Positions 1-5,668 of a stretch of 28,688 nt of DNA are shown here, piece after piece. Within the stretch, counting starts at the first letter, position 1. Every line of letters begins with the position of its first letter. The notes beneath the pieces were generated by a model. The model was given only the letters and a program-made list of their open reading frames with translations, had not been told where the DNA came from and ran no database searches. This DNA is from a virus: IMG/VR virus record IMGVR_UViG_3300009163_000136, positions 1 through 28,688 of that record. The stretch is one strand, 5' to 3'. A program made the position numbers and the translations under genes.

Positions 1-886
1 TACGCTGCTTTTGGCACATTAGAAACATATCTGGCTGCTTCTCGTCATAGTCCTCATTGTTCCTGCGAGCGTTCTCCTTCTTCTTATTACGCCACACAAG
101 GAACACGTTATCAACCTGATCTGCAATGCTTCCAGAACCCTTTAAATCGGTCTTAGAAGGCTGTATCTCCTCAGACTGCAACTTGCGTATATGGTGGACT
201 AAATGAATGTGTACGTTATGGTCTCGTGCCAATGCACATAACTCGTCAACGAATGACTTTTGCTCGTTTAATGAGTCCTCTGCCACTACACACTTCATTA
301 ATGAGTCAATGAAGATATGCTTAATGCCTAGCTCAACAGCACAGTACCTTGCCATTGCTATAGTCTTTTGCGGAGTAGTGCTACCTTGCTGGTCGTAAAG
401 ATAGAGATTATCTTCCATGAAATTGGTAAACCTGCCAAGCAATTGACGTATGTATCCTTCCTTGTCATGCGTTAGCGGAACATTAATATTCTCACCAGCA
501 AACTGCCTAAGCATCCTGACAATGGTAGTTATAGGTTTCATTTCGTAACTAGCAATACATACCTTTAGGTTCTGTTTTATTAAACCTAACGCTATCTGCC
601 CTGTTACGAGAGACTTACCGCCTCCGTTAGAACCAGCATATACCGTAACTTCACCAAGCCTAAACTTAACGTCTGAGTGAGTCTTTGACCACGGCATAAC
701 AGCATCATCAGTTTTTTCAGGATCAACGTAATTCTGGTAAATGTCATCTAGCCAGCTTGTCGCTGATTTAACCTGTGCTGATAAATCATTATTCTTGAGA
801 TACTTCTCTACATCAATATCTTGAGACTTGATGATATGACGATCTTCGTAAAGTCGTTCCGCTATTGAAATAATATTATCCGACAT
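1..886 (-). CDS. Replicative DNA helicase, DnaB/T7 gp4-type (SF4), C-terminus cut off
   Basis: This is a RecA-fold, ring-type 5'-3' helicase for phage DNA replication. The start is the ATG at 886 and the gene runs off the left edge after 295 codons. Visible motifs are Walker A GSNGGGKS (residues 85-92), Walker B HIFIDS (190-195, Asp194), the sensor-like segment HIHLVHHIRK (226-235) and DLKGSGSIADQVDNVF (about 248-263), which is typical of DnaB/Twinkle/T7 gp4 helicases. Only about 80 residues precede Walker A, so there is no fused primase domain. Its start overlaps the end of the CHC2 zinc-finger gene by 11 bases, which argues for coupled translation and joint function. The family assignment is firm. 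Whether it is closer to DnaB or to T7 gp4 cannot be settled from the truncated part. Confidence 0.9.
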   Translation of the reverse strand, partial: MSDNIISIAERLYEDRHIIKSQDIDVEKYLKNNDLSAQVKSATSWLDDIYQNYVDPEKTDDAVMPWSKTHSDVKFRLGEVTVYAGSNGGGKSLVTGQIALGLIKQNLKVCIASYEMKPITTIVRMLRQFAGENINVPLTHDKEGYIRQLLGRFTNFMEDNLYLYDQQGSTTPQKTIAMARYCAVELGIKHIFIDSLMKCVVAEDSLNEQKSFVDELCALARDHNVHIHLVHHIRKLQSEEIQPSKTDLKGSGSIADQVDNVFLVWRNKKKENARRNNEDYDEKQPDMFLMCQKQR

Positions 887-1286
887 ACTTAACTGCCTCC
901 ATTATCCTAGAAGTTGCTACTTTCATTCTGTCTCTATCGGTATCAGATAATTTCTTACCTGTGCTCATAGTATGTGCTGCTACTGATATTACCCATGCCT
1001 CAAATTCAATAACGCGAAGCAAGTCTGAAGCATAATACTTTCTTTTGACTTGAGGCAAGTCTTTCTTTGTGTCTGGAAATAAATCGCCTATCTCCATTCC
1101 GATAGAACCAATGATGTCCTGAACGCTACAGTCTGCAAAGCATTTCAATAGGATACGACCATCCTCTAATTCTCTTATCGCTAAGGATGGACTCTTATCG
1201 CTATGAGCAGGACAGCAAGCCGTATAAGCTCCGTTACGACCTTTAACTTTCTCTAAACGGCTGAGTATGTTCTCTATCATTTCCAC
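876..1286 (-). CDS. Stand-alone primase-type CHC2 zinc-binding protein
   Basis: This 136-residue protein carries a CHC2-type zinc site of the kind at the N-terminus of DnaG and T7 gp4 primases: Cys25-x2-His28, then Cys49 and Cys53 in the segment KCFADC. The spacing and the preceding CPAHSDKSPSLAI block fit the family. The zinc module reads single-stranded template for primer synthesis. The rest (about 80-136) is a basic and helical tail. No TOPRIM catalytic domain is present here or in the neighbouring helicase N-terminus, so this is at most half a primase. It overlaps the DUF1376 gene by 10 bases upstream and the helicase by 11 bases downstream. It may recruit host DnaG or act as a helicase accessory factor; that role is inference. 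Confidence 0.8.
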   Translation of the reverse strand: MEMIENILSRLEKVKGRNGAYTACCPAHSDKSPSLAIRELEDGRILLKCFADCSVQDIIGSIGMEIGDLFPDTKKDLPQVKRKYYASDLLRVIEFEAWVISVAAHTMSTGKKLSDTDRDRMKVATSRIMEAVKYVG

Positions 1287-1909
1287 CCCATCAATGGTTT
1301 TTGAGTAGTTCCAGCTATTTCATCTTCCCATCGTTTAGCGTTAAGCCAAGTAGCCGCATGAGGAATAAACTGTTGTTCTCGTTCAGATAACTTTTGATCT
1401 TTAACAGCTTTTGTGATTTTTGCAATGAGATCATCGTTAGGATTAATCTTTATCCAAGCCTTTTTAGCATTTTCTTTAGCTGTCTTTTTTGGATAGACTT
1501 TCCAAAATGTCTCAAACTGATCGATAGATATATGGTTAATGGTTATTGGTTCTTGGTTACTGGTTGGTTGAACGTCCGTTGAACGTCCGTTAATCCTCCG
1601 TTCAGCAGATGCTCTACCAGCCCTAGATGCTTGCTCAACTTTGGCTTTGTAATGCTCAATTTCTTTATCTGCCCTACGATTAATGTATCCACCATCAATG
1701 TGGTCAAAGAACTCGGTTAGGACTAAATCTACTTCAGATTCATACTCACGCATGTTGATCTGTCGTGCAACGGTTGTTAAACAGTCGCTCAACGGACGTT
1801 CATGTAGATAATAAATATCAAGCAATCTGCGGTAAGCGATATCTTCTATGGGATTTAAATGGCGTGTATGTGTTGCGTAATCGCCAATATGGAATTGGTA
1901 GTAGTGCAT
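1277..1909 (-). CDS. DUF1376 (YdaU-type) phage replication protein
   Basis: This 210-residue protein begins MHYYQFHIGDYATHTRHLNP, followed by EDIAYRRLLDIYYLHERPL, the hallmark of DUF1376 proteins found in phage replication modules. Residues 1-95 form the conserved helical domain. Residues 96-128 are a polar linker rich in N, Q, S and T. The C-terminal part (FWKVYPKKTAKENAKKAW, later HAATWLNAKRWEDE) matches the replication-initiator tail seen in phage O/GP18-like proteins. By analogy it probably recognises the origin and helps load the helicase encoded two genes downstream. The start is supported by a GAGGTAA ribosome site a few bases upstream. The linker-coding DNA is unusual: it holds iteron-like repeats, described separately. 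Confidence 0.8.
   Translation of the reverse strand: MHYYQFHIGDYATHTRHLNPIEDIAYRRLLDIYYLHERPLSDCLTTVARQINMREYESEVDLVLTEFFDHIDGGYINRRADKEIEHYKAKVEQASRAGRASAERRINGRSTDVQPTSNQEPITINHISIDQFETFWKVYPKKTAKENAKKAWIKINPNDDLIAKITKAVKDQKLSEREQQFIPHAATWLNAKRWEDEIAGTTQKPLMGWK
1534..1591. repeat. Iteron-like tandem repeats inside the DUF1376 gene (candidate origin)
   Basis: On the plus strand four 7-base units begin with GGTT (GGTTAAT, GGTTATT, GGTTCTT, GGTTACT at 1534-1561). Two further GGTT units follow, then two perfect 11-base direct repeats GAACGTCCGTT at 1570-1580 and 1581-1591. Neither 7 nor 11 is a multiple of three, so the copies are read in different frames (NGR in one 11-mer, TDV in the other). 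That suggests selection on DNA rather than on protein. The adjacent 1381-1500 is about 31 percent G+C (37 of 120 counted). The arrangement resembles lambda ori, where iterons and an AT-rich stretch lie inside the O gene. Origin function is inference. Confidence 0.6.
1791..1801. repeat. Inverted copy of the 11-base iteron
   Basis: AACGGACGTTC here is the exact reverse complement of the two GAACGTCCGTT direct repeats at 1570-1591. It lies in the N-terminal coding part of the same DUF1376 gene, about 200 bases away in opposite orientation, as expected for a second binding site of an origin or regulatory protein. Confidence 0.5.
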
Positions 1910-1934
1910 ATTTACCTCACGTTATCGGTAGTCG

Positions 1935-1997
1935 TTACAAAATAGGTGGTATGGCAGGACGGTAACGAATCGTCTTTTCGGGAGCTACCCTAGCCAT
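1935..1997 (-). CDS. Possible 20-residue peptide
   Basis: A 20-codon ORF encodes a basic, proline-containing peptide starting MARVAPEKTI and ending in PPIL. It is preceded by an AGAGGA element about ten bases upstream of the ATG. It lies in the gap between the tiny zinc-ribbon ORF and the DUF1376 gene, on the same strand. No family is recognised. It may be a real short gene, a translational leader or chance. Confidence 0.25.
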   Translation of the reverse strand: MARVAPEKTIRYRPAIPPIL

Positions 1998-2016
1998 TCC
2001 GGTGAATCCTCTAGGA

Positions 2017-2115
2017 CTATATCGTAACTTTTCTTTTGCTGCAAGTCCTACAAATATCAGAGTTTCTAAATTGAATTGCTGAACGTGAATGTTTACAAAT
2101 AGGACACTTTTGCAT
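2017..2115 (-). CDS. Tiny zinc-ribbon-like protein (32 residues)
   Basis: The ORF has two CxxC pairs, CPIC (residues 4-7) and CRTC (22-25), spaced as in a zinc ribbon or knuckle, and a basic C-terminus SKRKV. Its ATG lies seven bases after the stop of the upstream winged-helix-like gene on the same strand, so re-initiation could drive it, although no clear ribosome site is seen. The paired cysteines in such a short ORF are unlikely by chance. A nucleic-acid-binding role is plausible but unproven. Confidence 0.45.
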   Translation of the reverse strand: MQKCPICKHSRSAIQFRNSDICRTCSKRKVTI

Positions 2116-2122
2116 AGAGAAG

Positions 2123-2503
2123 TTATAAATCGTTTTCTCTTTTGTAACGGACGTTGGACTTACAGGTTTTAAAGGTGTGTCTTTCAATTACTTGTCCTCT
2201 TGGGCTTACTGTTCGTGGAAATGTTTGCAACGGCTTAAATGGCACAGGTTCTCTAGGCTGGACTAGATTAACTTCATCGTTAATAAGTGCTGGTCTATCC
2301 CTATAGGCAGGAAAGAATACATCACCTTCCATCTTAAAGCACTTTAACCTGACTAATTTCCTAAGCTCTACCGTTATATCCCAATCATTAGCAAACCCCA
2401 TCATTCCGTACTTTTGTATTATCTCTTTGACAGTAATACCGCCGGAATTGTTAACAATATCAATAAATTCAGCCCTACGGCTACCTATTCTTGGTACGTA
2501 CAT
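2123..2503 (-). CDS. Winged-helix-like hypothetical protein, first gene of the replication operon
   Basis: This is a 126-residue basic protein. Residues 8-60 (RRAEFIDIVNNSGGITVKEI, then a segment containing ELRKLVRLKCFKMEGDVFFP) read like a winged helix-turn-helix: a helix pair followed by a short beta wing. The rest is proline-rich and basic without a recognised domain. It is the first gene leftward from the divergent control region, so a DNA-binding regulator or replication accessory role is reasonable. I do not recognise a named family. The ribosome site is weak. The assigned start is the first ATG after the intergenic region. Confidence 0.6.
   Translation of the reverse strand: MYVPRIGSRRAEFIDIVNNSGGITVKEIIQKYGMMGFANDWDITVELRKLVRLKCFKMEGDVFFPAYRDRPALINDEVNLVQPREPVPFKPLQTFPRTVSPRGQVIERHTFKTCKSNVRYKRENDL
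2146..2155. repeat. Fourth copy (10-base core) of the iteron
   Basis: AACGGACGTT, matching ten of the eleven bases of the iteron, sits in the last codons of the winged-helix-like gene. With the copies at 1570, 1581 and 1791 this makes four occurrences of a 10-mer within about 590 bases. I found no other copy by eye in the window. Confidence 0.45.
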
Positions 2504-2523
2504 AAAATATTTTCATAAAGTTG

Positions 2524-2553
2524 TTGACATCCAATATTGGACTAAGTTATAGT
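2524..2553 (+). promoter_or_regulatory. Early rightward promoter with embedded palindromic operator
   Basis: The -35 box is TTGACA (2524-2529, perfect consensus) and the -10 box is TATAGT (2548-2553), with an 18-base spacer. The spacer holds the perfect 12-base palindrome TCCAATATTGGA (2530-2541). The predicted start lies about 35 bases before the first plus-strand gene at 2594. A dimeric repressor bound to the palindrome would block RNA polymerase directly. Candidate binders are the Cro-like protein at 4582 or the winged-helix-like protein at 2123. Confidence 0.65.
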
Positions 2554-2593
2554 TTCTTTGCTGCAACACACTATTAACCACTAGGAGAATACT

Positions 2594-2893
2594 ATGAAAT
2601 ACCAAATTAATTATATAAATGGTGAAACAAAAAAATTCCGCAAAAACAACTGGACATCTTTTGAATCAGAAGTTTGGTACATTTCATTATATGTAAATTC
2701 TGGTATGTCAGAATCTGATTTTGAAATTTTGGTAGATGGAAAAATTGTTGATTTACAAACTGCCATGCAAGCTGCAAGTTTTGCTAGAAAAGAATGGGAA
2801 TTAAAACGAGCAGAAACAAAAAAACCAATTCGTGTCTTGCATGGAGTAGCAAATCTACCTAGCAACTGGCATACAGTTTGGGTAAATAAATAA
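2594..2893 (+). CDS. Hypothetical early protein (99 aa)
   Basis: This is the first gene of the rightward early operon, directly downstream of the strong promoter. It has an excellent ribosome site (AGGAGAATACT before the ATG). It encodes a 99-residue soluble protein starting MKYQINYINGETKKFRKNNW, with an acidic-polar middle and a C-terminal helix of K, R and E, and no recognised motif. Its base composition is AT-rich. As a first-transcribed phage gene it could be a host-takeover protein, but nothing in the sequence proves this. Confidence 0.7.
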   Translation: MKYQINYINGETKKFRKNNWTSFESEVWYISLYVNSGMSESDFEILVDGKIVDLQTAMQAASFARKEWELKRAETKKPIRVLHGVANLPSNWHTVWVNK

Positions 2894-2921
2894 TTAACCA
2901 GCAACCTACTAGGAGAATACT

Positions 2922-3119
2922 ATGAATACAAATAAATCAGCAACAGTTCGCACAGTTTCTAAAGGTAGCCCATTTACAGACGCATACGATCTTATCGTTG
3001 AAGTCTTAGTAAACGGTGAATGGACATACTATCAAGGCTTTAACACGCTCTCTAACGACTACGCATACTCAGAAGCTCGTTCAGCAGAAGCTCGTGCAAA
3101 GGCTGAATATGAAAACTAA
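2922..3119 (+). CDS. Hypothetical small early protein (65 aa)
   Basis: A 65-residue protein preceded by the same 19-base leader (ACTAGGAGAATACTATGAA) found before the first early gene. It has a predicted beta-type N-terminal half and a C-terminal stretch of alternating S, E, A and R (EARSAEARAKAEYEN) that should be helical. No family is recognised. Its end overlaps the start of the next gene by 11 bases. Confidence 0.65.
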   Translation: MNTNKSATVRTVSKGSPFTDAYDLIVEVLVNGEWTYYQGFNTLSNDYAYSEARSAEARAKAEYEN

Positions 3120-3318
3120 TATGCACAATTGGGAAGTAGCTGAGATTGTCTATGCTTTGCGATTGCTAACTGACAACTTATATGTAAAAGAACTAGAAAA
3201 TAAACTTAGCGATAGAGAGAAAGAAATATTTAATATAGCTTGTGAAGCCTTGCTAGTAGCTCCTAGAGAAATCCACGAACTTGTTAATATTTTAGAATCG
3301 AATGATAACTATGAATAA
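3109..3318 (+). CDS. Hypothetical small acidic protein (69 aa)
   Basis: The longest in-frame ORF begins at 3016, but that part lies out of frame inside the previous gene. The ATG at 3109 gives an 11-base overlap typical of this operon and is the preferred start; 3121 is another in-frame ATG. The 69-residue product is largely helical with acidic stretches (VKELENKLSDREKEIF). No recognised domain. Confidence 0.55.
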   Translation: MKTNMHNWEVAEIVYALRLLTDNLYVKELENKLSDREKEIFNIACEALLVAPREIHELVNILESNDNYE

Positions 3319-3409
3319 ATTGCTCAACACCAATGATTTCTTTGCTCGTCATCCAATACTTTGTGGTGTAATATTGCTTTTCCTCTACATTTTGGCTTGT
3401 TCACTATGA
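3311..3409 (+). CDS. Small single-pass membrane protein (32 aa)
   Basis: The ATG at 3311 lies inside the end of the preceding gene. The stop TGA at 3407-3409 overlaps the next ATG (3406) in an ATGA junction. The polar N-terminus (MNKLLNTNDFFARHP) is followed by one hydrophobic segment (ILCGVILLFLYILACSL) running to the C-terminus. The overlaps at both ends support a real gene. Function unknown. Confidence 0.5.
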   Translation: MNKLLNTNDFFARHPILCGVILLFLYILACSL

Positions 3410-3576
3410 CAGATGAAAAAAACATACTTTACAAGAAAGACTACGTTACGGCAGCTAAGACGGACATTCGTAAGACTTTCGCTAAACTTAGAAAGGAGCA
3501 AAAGGCGGCTACAAAAATATCTACTCTTGAGAAAACACAACCTACCAATATTGTTCAGTATAAAAAATTCAAATAA
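3406..3576 (+). CDS. Hypothetical basic protein (56 aa)
   Basis: An in-frame ATG exists at 3361, but the ATGA overlap with the preceding membrane microORF fixes 3406 as the likely start. The 56-residue product starts MTDEKNILYKKDYVTAAKTD and is rich in lysine (KLRKEQKAATK). It resembles short lysine-rich proteins often seen before recombination genes in phages, but I do not recognise a named family. It sits 13 bases before the ERF gene. Confidence 0.55.
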   Translation: MTDEKNILYKKDYVTAAKTDIRKTFAKLRKEQKAATKISTLEKTQPTNIVQYKKFK

Positions 3577-3589
3577 ATAGGAATCTACT

Positions 3590-4252
3590 ATGAATAACGA
3601 CTATCAATTGCAAGAGCAGCACGAACAGCAACAATGGCTTGTATATAGCAAGCTACAGAAAGCCAGAGTTCTACTACAAGAACAGCCATTAAAAAAGTCA
3701 GGCTTTAACTCATTCGCCGGATTTAAATACTTTGAACTGGCAGACTTCCTTCCTAGCATTAACGTCATCTTTGATAATCTAGGTCTATGCTCAGTCTTTA
3801 GCATTAGCGAAGGTGAAGCTACCCTGCGTATTTACGACTCAGAGTTCGGTGGTGCTATTTATTTCAGTAGTCCTACCGCAGAGGCTGGAGCAGGCAAAGC
3901 ACCTCCCATACAGGCTCTAGGATCGATGCACACCTACTTGCGTAGATACCTAATGCTGAATGCCCTAGAGATAACTGAGCATGACGCTGTAGACGCTACG
4001 ATCAAGAAAGACGAGCCTAAGTCAGCCAAGCCTATTACCGTAGATGTATTCGACAAAATGGACGCAAAGACTCAGGAACTGCTTGAGGATATTGCTATGG
4101 ATGTGCGTATGCTATTGCAAAAAAACGACATTCAAGGAGCCATTGATTACATCACGTTACAAGAGTTTGACGCAGACTCTAAGACAGCATTTTGGAGTAG
4201 GTTAGAGCCTAGTGAACGCAGCACAATTAAGAAATTTTCAACAGGGAAATAA
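3590..4252 (+). CDS. ERF-family single-strand annealing protein
   Basis: A 220-residue protein of the ERF superfamily, which anneals complementary single strands in phage recombination. The diagnostic block runs from FAGFKYFELADFLPSINVIF (about residues 43-62), through the TLRIYDSE region, to GAGKAPPIQALGSMHTYLRR (about 100-119), ending near ITEHDAVDA. Residues 135-220 form a less conserved acidic-helical tail that may bind partners. The next gene, one base downstream, encodes an SSB-like protein, so the two probably form an annealing pair. No exonuclease partner is seen in the window. Confidence 0.85.
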   Translation: MNNDYQLQEQHEQQQWLVYSKLQKARVLLQEQPLKKSGFNSFAGFKYFELADFLPSINVIFDNLGLCSVFSISEGEATLRIYDSEFGGAIYFSSPTAEAGAGKAPPIQALGSMHTYLRRYLMLNALEITEHDAVDATIKKDEPKSAKPITVDVFDKMDAKTQELLEDIAMDVRMLLQKNDIQGAIDYITLQEFDADSKTAFWSRLEPSERSTIKKFSTGK

Positions 4253-4253
4253 T

Positions 4254-4508
4254 ATGACTGAATACGATAATACAGACCGTGGAGTGCTATACCGAAATGA
4301 GAATAAAACGAGTGAAAACCATCCAGACTATTCAGGTAGCATCAATGTATCTGGTACAGATTTCTGGCTTTCTGGTTGGCTTAAAGAATCCAAGAAGGAC
4401 GGTAAAAAGTTCTTTAGCTTATCGGTACGCCCAAAGAATGATGCAGCGTCTAAGCCGGTAAATAAGCCTGTTAAAACGGCTGATCCTGACGATATTATTC
4501 CATTTTGA
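4254..4508 (+). CDS. Small SSB-like single-strand DNA-binding partner
   Basis: The preferred start is the ATG at 4254, one base after the ERF stop, giving 84 residues; an upstream in-frame ATG at 4212 lies inside ERF. The core (NENKTSENHPDYSGSINVSG then DFWLSGWLKESKKDGKKFFS) is a short beta-rich fold seen in phage proteins next to recombinases. The C-terminus DPDDIIPF matches the acidic DxIPF tip that bacterial SSB proteins use to recruit partners. I infer an SSB-like or SSB-mimic function. Confidence 0.65.
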   Translation: MTEYDNTDRGVLYRNENKTSENHPDYSGSINVSGTDFWLSGWLKESKKDGKKFFSLSVRPKNDAASKPVNKPVKTADPDDIIPF

Positions 4509-4515
4509 TTTCGCT

Positions 4516-4567
4516 GCCCCAATCCTCCTTCTGGGGCTTTAACAGGGGCTTCGGCTCCTGTCTTTTT
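4516..4567 (+). terminator. Rho-independent terminator with UUCG loop and an alternative upstream stem
   Basis: ACAGGGGC (4542-4549), loop TTCG, GCTCCTGT (4554-4561) form an 8-pair stem with one G-U pair, followed by CTTTTT. This is a classic intrinsic terminator. Just upstream, GCCCC (4516-4520) can pair with GGGGC at 4533-4537. It could instead pair with the GGGGC (4545-4549) inside the terminator stem, which would disrupt it. It separates the ERF/SSB genes from the Cro-like regulator. Confidence 0.75.
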
Positions 4568-4581
4568 ATTCTGAGGCAACT

Positions 4582-4773
4582 ATGGAATTGTTAGACGCAA
4601 TTAAAGAGCTATACAGCATTAAGAATGATGCAGAACTTAGCCGTACTTTAAATGTGCCACGTCCTACGATAAGTAAGATTCGCTCAGGCAAAGTAAACGT
4701 ATCAGCAGACATAATTCTACGGATTCACGAATGCTTAGGTATGCCAGTAGCAGACATTAGGGCTTTGTTATGA
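4582..4773 (+). CDS. Cro/CI-like helix-turn-helix regulator (63 aa)
   Basis: A 63-residue XRE-type protein. The helix-turn-helix is clear at residues 15-37 (NDAELSRTLNVPRPTISKIR, then SGK), followed by two helices (ADIILRIHECLGM, VADIRALL). There is no additional oligomerisation or cleavage domain, so it is Cro-sized rather than CI-sized. It has a GAGG ribosome site and lies just after the terminator, so its expression should depend on read-through. It is the best candidate to bind the palindrome in the early promoter; that link is inference. The same small family is familiar from Burkholderiales phages and genomes. Confidence 0.75.
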   Translation: MELLDAIKELYSIKNDAELSRTLNVPRPTISKIRSGKVNVSADIILRIHECLGMPVADIRALL

Positions 4774-4964
4774 AAATACTATTAGTGTTTGCGGCTGCAT
4801 TAGCGGCTCTGTGGGCTTGTTCTCTTGTTCTGACTACCAGAGTACAGTCTGCCTATAACGCTGGCTTTAGAGACGGTAAAAACGCCTTTACAATCGATTC
4901 TCAATGCTCTGCTTGGCTAATGAACTCTAATCTTAAAGAAGCTAAAGAAAGAATATGCAAATGA
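4770..4964 (+). CDS. Small membrane-anchored or lipoprotein-like protein (64 aa)
   Basis: ATGA overlap with the regulator. The N-terminus MKILLVFAAALAALWACSLV is a strong signal/anchor segment. Cys17 is preceded by LWA, which partly fits a lipobox, so a lipoprotein is possible, although the hydrophobic run continues past the Cys and a simple anchor is equally likely. The remaining 40 residues, with two further cysteines (CSAWLMN and the final ICK), would lie outside the inner membrane. Function unknown. Confidence 0.6.
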   Translation: MKILLVFAAALAALWACSLVLTTRVQSAYNAGFRDGKNAFTIDSQCSAWLMNSNLKEAKERICK

Positions 4965-5122
4965 CTAACGAAGATAAGTTTTATGAATGGTGGAACGGAG
5001 ACGAAATGGCTGACGATCTTGACGTTGTAAAACACACGCCTCTTTATTGGGCTATGCAAGGATGGGAAGCTGCATTGCGCGAAATAAATAAAGAAGCCGA
5101 GAAGAATGGTGAGCCATTATGA
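4961..5122 (+). CDS. Hypothetical small acidic protein (53 aa)
   Basis: This ORF is linked by ATGA overlaps at both ends (upstream stop at 4962-4964, downstream ATG at 5119), which strongly supports it. The product starts MTNEDKFYEWWNGDEMADDL, is rich in D, E and W, and has a helix around WAMQGWEAALREI. That segment faintly resembles the RAGWSNGADFARTLEARL part of the next protein, so the two may be distant relatives. Function unknown. Confidence 0.6.
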   Translation: MTNEDKFYEWWNGDEMADDLDVVKHTPLYWAMQGWEAALREINKEAEKNGEPL

Positions 5123-5427
5123 TTGACTACGACATACACAGTTGCGGATACTACTGCGACAGACCTGCTTGCATTGAAGCGCAGCGCAATGAGTTGAGAG
5201 ATAAGATGTTTGAAGGTCAAGCTGTAAAAACGTATTCTGGTGGCAAGCCGAACTACACGCAGCCGATAGAGAAAGAATGGGTAGGACTGACGGATGAGGA
5301 AATTGCAGAAATATATCGCGCAGGTTGGTCTAATGGTGCTGACTTTGCCAGAACACTTGAGGCTAGGTTAAAGGAGAAAAACAGCACGACCGAAAAGATT
5401 ATACAAATATCGGACAAGAATGACTAA
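5119..5427 (+). CDS. Hypothetical protein with N-terminal Cys cluster (102 aa)
   Basis: The N-terminus has HSCGYYCDRPACIEAQRNEL, three cysteines with a CDRPAC motif, which recurs in small proteins of betaproteobacterial phages and could bind metal. A middle segment LTDEEIAEIYRAGWSNGADF is a predicted helical hairpin. The start is coupled by an ATGA overlap. No enzyme motif is seen and the function is unknown. Confidence 0.65.
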   Translation: MIDYDIHSCGYYCDRPACIEAQRNELRDKMFEGQAVKTYSGGKPNYTQPIEKEWVGLTDEEIAEIYRAGWSNGADFARTLEARLKEKNSTTEKIIQISDKND

Positions 5428-5668
5428 GAATCCTCGTAAGCGTAAGGATGATTATGACTGGCAAGCAGTAATAGACGCTAATCGTAAGGGTATCTCAGCA
5501 GTATTAAATAATATACGTAACGGAGAAGTAGACGAGCTAGAGTTAGAGAAGTTGCAGAACTTTGTGCAATTCTCATTAGCGTTAATGCAACTATCTGGCT
5601 CTACTAAGTGGGCACAAGCAAAGATGAATGCAGAGATGATGAATTACATGAAGTCAGCAGATTCGTAA
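5420..5668 (+). CDS. Hypothetical helical protein (82 aa), last gene of the early operon
   Basis: Overlaps the previous gene by 8 bases. The 82-residue product has a basic N-terminus (MTKNPRKRKDD) and then two long amphipathic helices, with no recognised domain. Its 3' end overlaps the end of a minus-strand gene by 25 bases. No terminator hairpin is visible at this convergent junction. Confidence 0.6.
   Translation: MTKNPRKRKDDYDWQAVIDANRKGISAVLNNIRNGEVDELELEKLQNFVQFSLALMQLSGSTKWAQAKMNAEMMNYMKSADS

Noticed and set aside
1441-1470. DnaA-box-like TTATCCAAG near the iterons
   Set aside because: Only seven of nine bases match TTATCCACA and no second box is seen.
2611-2904. 97-residue minus-strand ORF opposite the first early gene
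   Set aside because: The plus-strand gene has a strong promoter and ribosome site; the antisense ORF has neither.
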